A stretch of 64,000 nucleotides of DNA from Protea cynaroides (Eukaryota > Streptophyta > Magnoliopsida > Proteales > Proteaceae): positions 7,200,342-7,264,341 of the forward strand of contig CM053270.1 of the NCBI GenBank assembly GCA_028583415.1, read 5' to 3'. Under the pieces are notes generated by a model. It was not told the DNA's origin. It saw nothing but the letters and a program-made list of their open reading frames with translations, and made no database searches. This document shows positions 57,561-64,000 of this stretch, one piece after another. Each line of letters opens with the position of its first letter. Within the stretch, counting starts at the first letter, position 1. The translations under genes and the position numbers were made by a program.

Positions 57561-59857
57561 TGTAAGACCCGTCTCAATCTAACCCGGTCTTACCACCTTG
57601 AACCAGGTTTACCTATCATGGTCGAGTCAAATGGACCAAGGGCATGAAGGAGATCGAGATCCCAGGTATCAAATCGACCCAAAAACACTTAATTTAAGGG
57701 GAGGGTCGCATACCCAGCCAAGGAGGGTCGGACTCCCCAAGAACAGAAAGTCAGACCCTCAGTTTTGAAGGGAGGGTCGGACTCATTAGGAACCTAGGGT
57801 TGACGGGATCATCGACCCTCCCATCGACCCTCAGTTTCTGCCAAAACTGAAATTAAAAAATTTCCTAATTTTTTATTTGGATTCTTTCCTAATCTTAAAG
57901 GGACTTATTTTAGAATGTTCCTACTCTATTTAAAGGATGTCCCTAAGCCTCTTTCACTCCTTTTACAACCCTAATAGAATTGAGAGAAAGAGAAGAGAAG
58001 GAAAAGAGGAAGAAGAGAAGCAAGGAAGAAAAGTTAGCCAAAAGAGAAGAGTTGCAGAGAAGGAGTATTCTTCTCAGGTATGGATACTAATTCCATGAGT
58101 TTCTACAGACCTTAGGTTAGATATTGATGAGAGTGTGATCTCGAAGAAACCCAAACCATCAACCCATGGTTAGGTTTTCATGGAAAACCATAGGAGAATG
58201 CATGAAAGCTATTTAGGTGGATGATTCATGGTTTCAGACCATGGAATGAATGTTGAATGGAATGTAGGAGCAAGCCATAGGATCCCAAGCACGAAGAATG
58301 AGCTAAAAGAGGGAAATTGACCAAAGTACATCGAGGGTCGCACCGAGGGTCGATGACCATCCGACCCTAGGTGATCCTAACTATCGACCCTCAGTGTTCG
58401 GGAAGTCCAGATTGGGGAGGGTCGCACCCAGGGTCGATCATGACTCCGACCCTACCTCCGACCCTCAGTTGACAGAATGGTTTTTAAATTCAAAATTAAT
58501 TCTAATTAAATTTTATCGACTTTGTTAGGTCTTTTAGCAATATAATAACAATATAAAGGAGATTCTAAAGCTTGGAAAAGTATCTAATAGCAAGCTAAGG
58601 TGAGGAAATAGAACTCTAAACTAATTGGTTAATAACAAACTGTTTTCCATTTTCTTGAGTCCAATGCCATGCTTGATTCTATGCAAATATGTTTGTAATG
58701 TGCATACAACATGTCATCCAATATTTCTATTATTTGTTCATGCATATTACTTTATTGTTTATAACATGATGATGATGATGATAGGAATAGGCATGTGATT
58801 GTATGTGTGTGGTTGGTGTACTTGATGCGAGCGAGTATCAGGGAGGTGTGATGAGAACGTCAATAAACGTTAACCTTTGGCGGGTCTCAGCACTTTAGCT
58901 CTATCTCTAACTCAAGTCTTGTGCATTAGCATCGTCGTATCGCCATTACTTTAGCAGAACTATTATGTCGTAGAGTATCAGGGGAGGTGGTCTCGGTCCT
59001 TGAGTCCTATACTCTACCGGGGGGCCTTAGCTCCATCTCTATGGACATTCTGAGGGATGCTGGGGTGAGGCCTTGGATACACTGTTTGGCATTAGGATTG
59101 GTTAGTTGCGAGCTCAGTTTGCAAGCCCTCGCTAACAGGGGCTTACGTGTTGGTATGGTATATATAGCAATAAACGTTAATCTTTGTTGTATAATGTCAT
59201 GGTTAGGGTGGATGGGGACGACGATAAACGTTAACCTTCGGGCGGACTTCCACACCCTGTGTATAGAGGCGGGGTCAATAAACGTTAACCTTTGACCACC
59301 CAACCTTTCTATTGCGCATTGCAAATTATAAACCAGACCAAAGATATGAATTGATTGCATGCATATGTATTGTTGCATTGTTTTGTCTACTCACTGAGCC
59401 GTGATGTGTGCTCACCCCTCGACGTCGAATATTTTAAGTTGATGATGCAGGTTATACGGTTGAAGATTATATGAATGCTCCAGCATACGGGAACGTGGCG
59501 GCGATGGAAGCTGAAGCTGAAGTAGATACACATGACTCCTCTTGCGAGTACAACTCATGTGTATTCGATTAGATTTTTCTTAGGTTTCTTTATTTGAATT
59601 TAATAAAGACATGTATTTGATAATTATTTATGTCTTAGTTGATACAAAATAATTTTCTATTTAAGATTTATATCACAGTAGATTCTCAGTTCATTTTATT
59701 ATAAGATTTTCGCTATTGTGTATTTACTCTGATTATGATTATGGATGTGTGGAAGTTTAGATAACACGGATATAGCCTACTCGAGATCCTGGTTGAACTG
59801 TTGGTTTGCTAGAGGTTCATAACACCATTCTGAACAGTGTGGAATTGAGGTGTGACA
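57561..59857 (+). repeat. Tekay 5' LTR (subfamily A), plus orientation
   Basis: TGTAAGACCCGTC to GAGGTGTGACA; 2297 bp. TATA-like ctatttaaa at 57926-57934. GGGTCGA/CGACCC clusters at 57704-57833 and 58330-58475. Four copies of aataaacgttaacctttg (58863, 59169, 59223, 59278). A PBS follows, so it is a 5' LTR, not a solo LTR. The left flank is gatgc (57556-57560), and no matching gatgc follows either this LTR or the one ending at 63866. Confidence 0.93.
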
Positions 59858-59860
59858 ACT

Positions 59861-59872
59861 TGGTATCAGAGC
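59861..59872 (+). promoter_or_regulatory. Primer-binding site, perfect initiator tRNA-Met match
   Basis: tggtatcagagc, three bases after the LTR. The next bases (atctcaggccttgtccacta) resemble the leader of E2, which places this in the same Tekay group. Confidence 0.96.
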
Positions 59873-60135
59873 ATCTCAGGCCTTGTCCACTAAACTAACA
59901 TACATTCGAGACAATTGTGAACTGAGATAGGATAAAAGTAAAAACAGTAATATTAACACACTGTAAGCACAAGTGATGGTTGAGACCAAATTTAAAAAGA
60001 GAATATAATGCATCTATTAAAGGGGAAACAAGTTACATACAATGAGAGAGAAAAACAAAATGTATATACATAACTAAAGCAGAGTACAGTCTACAACCCG
60101 AACAATTACTCTGTAGTACAAGAAAATAAATACAA

Positions 60136-61453
60136 TCATGAAGCTGGAGGTGAAGGAGGAGGCGGTGCCTCACGATCTCTGTCATAATCCTCAGCGTAGA
60201 CTCTAGTCAACCAGGTCACCTGAGTCTGGGTCGTCTGGAGACTAGCTGTAAAATCGGCTATCCTCCGATCAGGTCGCCATTGGATCGCTATGAGCTCATC
60301 CACCCTCAAATGCGGAGGCGTCTAGCAACTCCTCCATCCTCAGATCAGACCTGCACTGAGCCTCCCTGATCTCCTGCAACATCTCCATCATGTCAAAAGG
60401 TGGGAGTGAGTGACCAGCCGCATGAGAAGGACCAGCCTCAGGTGCAGGAGCCGCCGTAAAAGAAGTACCAACTCCAGCCGCATGTGAAGGGGAAGGCGGT
60501 GGTATCGAGTCGACATCCATATACATATGATTGTCATCATCGACAGGATCCACATGAGCTCTAGCAGCGGCAGCAGCGGCCTCAGCGTCAGCCATCTCAA
60601 TGCGAGTGTGAGGGCGTACCATCTCATTCCTCTCCTCATCACTGACTTGGGCATCCCACATACCCATCTTGCAGATAGCCTCCCAATCTAGAGGCGATGA
60701 GAAGGTCTTCTCCTGGATCTTCTCATCTACCAGGTCAACCCCCAGATGGGTCAGTAGAACTATAATCATGCGTCCATAGGGTAGATTACCCCTATGACCG
60801 GACAATGTAGCACTAATCATGGTCCGCATGAAGATGTAAGGAAGGCGGACCGGCTGTCCGGTGCGGATACTATATATCAAAAACTCGGTCACTGAGAAAC
60901 CCTCTCATAGTGCCCACTCTGCGGAATCAGATTATGCTTTGGATAATCTTATAGAAGACCCGTGGAGCTGGGACGCAGTAACAAGCTCTCATCCGCCAAC
61001 AATCGGGACATAGCAACTGATTGTCGATCTCTCGCCCTCATCTCCATGGAAACAAACTGGGGCTCTCCGAGGCGCACAAGTACACCATGGGGCCATCATA
61101 GGGTATGCCAACAGATTGGCCAGTTGCCGATAATCAAAGGAAATGTGCACCCCTTTAACATAGCTAGTGATGCGCAACTCTTGACCATGCTCAACGTCAT
61201 TGTAATTCCCCACCACCTGGAGATTACAATAGAACTGGCGCACCAAATCCGGACATGTGCACGCGTCGTAGGTGATGACAGGGAGCCACCCCATACCAAA
61301 TGCTCTCTCTACGTTGAACAAGGCTAGCTCAGCCAAGTTCACCATACAACCACCCTCCACTTTCTTACGAGCATAGTCGGCATACTGTGCCTCGGCTTCA
61401 TTAGAGCGAAAGCGAAGCGGATCACGAACTCTGGGTATCTTGGTACGAGCCAT
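60136..61453 (-). pseudogene. Antisense PF20167-like ('putative plant transposon protein') gene, lightly damaged
   Basis: Start ATG at 61453 (ARTKIPRVRDPLRFRSNEAE). The first part (61453-60989) has LNV-type core words: FNVERAFGMGWLPVITYDAC, LVRQFYCNLQVVGNYNDVEH and SYVKGVHISFDYRQLANLLA, as in the family of plant proteins annotated 'putative plant transposon protein domain'. After one or two frameshifts and a stop (about 60990-60900), the second part (60892-60296) has LIYSIRTGQPVRLPYIFMRT and LPYGRMIIVLLTHLGVDL, then Ala-rich and acidic stretches. Another shift at about 60296 leads to DELIAIQWRPDRRIADFTAS and a Pro-rich end with a stop at 60136-60138. About 430 codons in all. The function of the family is unknown; it is read against the element's own direction. 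Confidence 0.75.
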
Positions 61454-61497
61454 GGTATGTAGTACCTACATGCAAATTTCGGGATGAAATTTCTTTT

Positions 61498-61511
61498 AAG
61501 GGTGGTGGAGT
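61498..61511 (+). promoter_or_regulatory. Polypurine tract before the B-type LTR
   Basis: aagggtggtggagt directly before TGTAAGACCCGC, one base different from the E1 tract. The preceding 'aaatttcgggatgaaatttc' leader is also shared. Confidence 0.9.
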
Positions 61512-63866
61512 TGTAAGACCCGCACTCTGAAAACCCGGTCTAAACCTTGGTTTTGTGTCGTGGACAGGTCTTCCGATCATCACCGAGCCAGACGGGGCAA
61601 GCAGATAACAAACAGGTATGAAATCGGACCGAAGTCGACCAATTATACCTGATTTTAGGTATACCGGTCGATGGTACCGGATGATGGTACCGGTCGACCG
61701 GTATGGCCTGCACAGCTATGTGCGGGAATTTGGAAATTAGTCTCTGCGGGTCCCACTTTCCTGATTTCGAATCCTAGAAGTTTCCTAATCCTAGTAGGGT
61801 TACTAAACCCTATTTCTAGCCTATAAATACACCCTTAAACCCCTCAAATCCTTTCCATTGTTTCTCACAAAACCCTAGAGAAGAGAAAGAGCTTGGAAAG
61901 GAGAAGGAGCTAGGAAGAAGAAGGAGGTGCCGCCATTACCGTTTGATGAAGCTCTCGCTACACCGCCAACGGTAAGTGTTTGGATCCATCTTCTTACCCT
62001 GTGATAATTGTGTGGGTGGATCAATACCATGCAAAGTAGGTATTGATCTAAAACCCTAAATTGGCCAATAAACCCTAAGTTGCCGTCAAACCCTAGATTC
62101 GAGTTTCGAGATGATATTTATCGAAACGAGACTTGAATGAGTTAGGGATAGCTCTAACTCAAAGCCTAGACTTAGGATGGATAGGAGAAACCCTGAAAAT
62201 CTGTGGAGGATGATCGACGGCAGTCGAAGAACCCATGTATGGTCTTCCGGAGACATACCGGTCGACTATACCGGTTGCACATAGTGCGACCGGTATGTTG
62301 CGACCGCTACCTCTCGGGAGGTTATCCGTGGGGACCGGCTGACCATACCGGTCGCCATTCTTTCCCTCAGAGCTGCGACCGGTACATGCCACCGGTCAGC
62401 TCTGTGAGGGTATTTTGTAACCATGTTGGGTTCCGACCAACATGAAACCCTAAATAATATATTCTAATGAAACCCTAATATTATGTAGGACGCTGTGACT
62501 TGTCGTTTGGATCTTGTGACGTGGAACAAGTAATCGAACGGCGCCGGGTAAGGGAATCTGACCTAAACCTAATAATTAATGGACAAGTAAATCGTTGTTA
62601 ATCATTGAGTATCTGTGATGTGATGTTTGTGCATATTCACATGCCATCCTTTACTTTCAGTTATTATTATTGTTCATGCATTGATAGGATGTGATTGTTA
62701 GGCATGTGATTGTTTTCGTTGGTGTGTGGAGTGGGGCATGGGCCTGGGATCGCTCTTCACACTGGCACCTTTTGTAGTATTCTATCTTAACATGCTTGGT
62801 ACGGGTGGGGTATCAGGGAAGATCGTGGTACGTTGGTCTCCGATATTGATGTTGTCCCGACCATCGTTGGGTGGTACCGAGGATTCGAGTCGACGCTGCC
62901 TTGTCCACGATGCTTTAGCTCTATCTCTATGCCGTAGGGTGTTGTGTTGGGATAGGGTCTACCCGCGTATTGTTTCTATCCTAGTGGGTTAGTTGCGGAT
63001 AGGGTATCGGGGGGAGGTGAGGTTTTGGAGGTCTCCGACCCGGCTCCGCACGCTCTAGCTCTATCTCTATGCCGTAGACGGCTGTGGCGGGATAGAGCAT
63101 ACATTGTTGACATATAGGATTGGTTAGTTGCGAGCCCGGTTTGCGAGCCCCGGCCGTAGGGGCTTAGGTACTGGTATGGGTAGAGTATCAGGGGAGGTGC
63201 GGGTATACCTTAGCTCTATCTCTATTCCATGATGGGTGCATGTGGGTTGGTGGTAGTGTGATTACTGTGCGATGCCACACACTCGTGTATAGAGGTGCAG
63301 GGGCCACCAAACCTTTCTATAGCACATTGCAAACTTAAAACCAGACCACAACATAAAATGATTGTTACTCATGCATAATCTTGTGAAACTGTCTGATTGC
63401 CTTACTGAGCTGTGTTGTGTGCTCACCCTTTGTATAAACATTGTTTTAGATCTGGATGCAGGTTATACTGTGGACGATTACGTAAACGCTCCGGCGTATG
63501 GTGGTCTTTGCGACGTTGGACGACAGCGAGGAGAGGACGAGCATGACGCTTCATGCGAGTGCCCTTTCTGCGTGTACCGTGATTTGTTTATTTATTTATT
63601 TCAGTTATTTTTGTTTGTTATTAAGAGATGTAAAAGATTACTATTTTATGATTGAATTTGAATAATGGGATATTTATTTAAATTATCAATAGATACTCAG
63701 TTCATTCTATTTAAAGTCTTCCGCTGTATGTTTATATTCTGATTGTGGTTATGTGTAATTGGTTTGTATGGGTGGACACGGCCTATTCGAGATCCTGGTG
63801 TGAACCGTTGGTTAAATGACGGTTCACTCACACCATTCTGGTTGGATCAGAATTTGGGGTGTGACA
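61512..63866 (+). repeat. Tekay LTR (subfamily B), plus orientation
   Basis: TGTAAGACCCGC to TTTGGGGTGTGACA; 2355 bp. TATA ctataaata at 61821-61829. ccggtcga clusters at 61661-61706 (with the 16-bp palindrome taccggtcgaccggta at 61688-61703) and 62255-62400. Three repeats of a 'tatcagggg-aggtg ... ttagctctatctctat' unit (62811, 63007, 63187). Preceded by a PPT like a 3' LTR, yet followed by tggtatc, the first seven bases of a PBS. Confidence 0.92.
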
Positions 63867-64000
63867 TGGTATCTCCAGATAAGAAAGAGAAAGCGAGACA
63901 AGGGGTTAGTAGGATAAAAATCTGAAAATTTAGCATTATAACGACGTAAGTTGTCCAAACGCCTCACTTTTCACCCATATACGTGGGCGGGAGGACTTAC
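63867..64000. other. Unassigned sequence after the last LTR
   Basis: Starts tggtatctccagat, PBS-like for seven bases only. No ORF or repeat match is seen; the window ends here. Confidence 0.4.

Larger units (their letters stand above)
59858..61511 (+). mobile_element. Short internal region of a non-autonomous Tekay-type element
   Basis: 1654 bp between a subfamily-A LTR and a subfamily-B LTR. It has a PBS at its left and a PPT (aagggtggtggagt, 61498-61511) preceded by tacatgcaaatttcgggatg at its right, as in E1. No gag or pol is left; instead the minus strand carries a PF20167-like gene. The two LTRs are of different subfamilies and their outer flanks do not match, so the unit may be a recombinant of two elements. 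Confidence 0.75.

Noticed and set aside
57561..63866. One intact LTR element with two LTRs
   Set aside because: The LTRs belong to different subfamilies in the first half and the flanks gatgc and tggta differ, so it cannot be a simple intact element.

Overview
This window looks like a block of nested transposable elements from a large, repeat-rich seed-plant genome. I see no conventional host gene. The signs of a plant are Tekay/Del-type Ty3 chromoviruses with long LTRs (about 2.2-2.4 kb) and an initiator-tRNA-Met primer-binding site, Tat-lineage Ty3 elements, a hAT element with an 8-bp target duplication, and the plant-only transposon families Transposase_28 and PF20167 (recognised by eye, not searched). 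All coding regions are broken by stops and frameshifts. The exact species cannot be read from the sequence.

Layout. 1-2491: non-coding DNA that looks like an LTR read on the minus strand. 2492-6895: decayed Tat element on the plus strand (LTR end, PBS, gag, protease, RT, RNase H). 6995-8606: truncated Tekay LTR. 8607-24668: plus-strand Tekay element E1, without its 5' part, split by a complete minus-strand Tekay element E2 (10223-20583). 24669-43626: minus-strand Tat element 2, split by a solo LTR (24691-26872) and by a second complete Tekay element E3 (29190-41831). E3 carries another solo LTR (38303-40595) inside its own 5' LTR. 43627-45837: piece of a third Tat RT and an LTR fragment. 45838-57486: minus-strand Transposase_28 gene split by a 10,774-bp hAT element (46187-56960), which itself holds a probable 5.1-kb solo LTR (46582-51666) and a dead transposase gene (53273-55290). 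57561-63866: two unlike Tekay LTRs around a 1.65-kb internal segment that has a PBS, a PPT and, in antisense, a PF20167-type gene.

The order of insertion can be read from target-site duplications at the outer junctions (gtagt; ggtta/agtta; gattg/aattg; accat/accac; atttatgg; taagt). Nests are three deep in two places.

The most unusual signal is in the Tekay LTRs. Each subfamily carries its own version of a palindromic motif built on GGTCGA/TCGACC, in two clusters: one about 100 bp upstream of the TATA box and one about 400 bp downstream. The flanking bases differ between subfamilies but agree between the two clusters of one LTR. A second short motif further downstream behaves in a similar way. 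This suggests co-evolving protein-binding or RNA-pairing sites. Other points are repeated PPT plus LTR-start units in front of 3' LTRs, an antisense gene inside a short LTR element with mismatched LTRs, and a tandem exon duplication in the hAT transposase.
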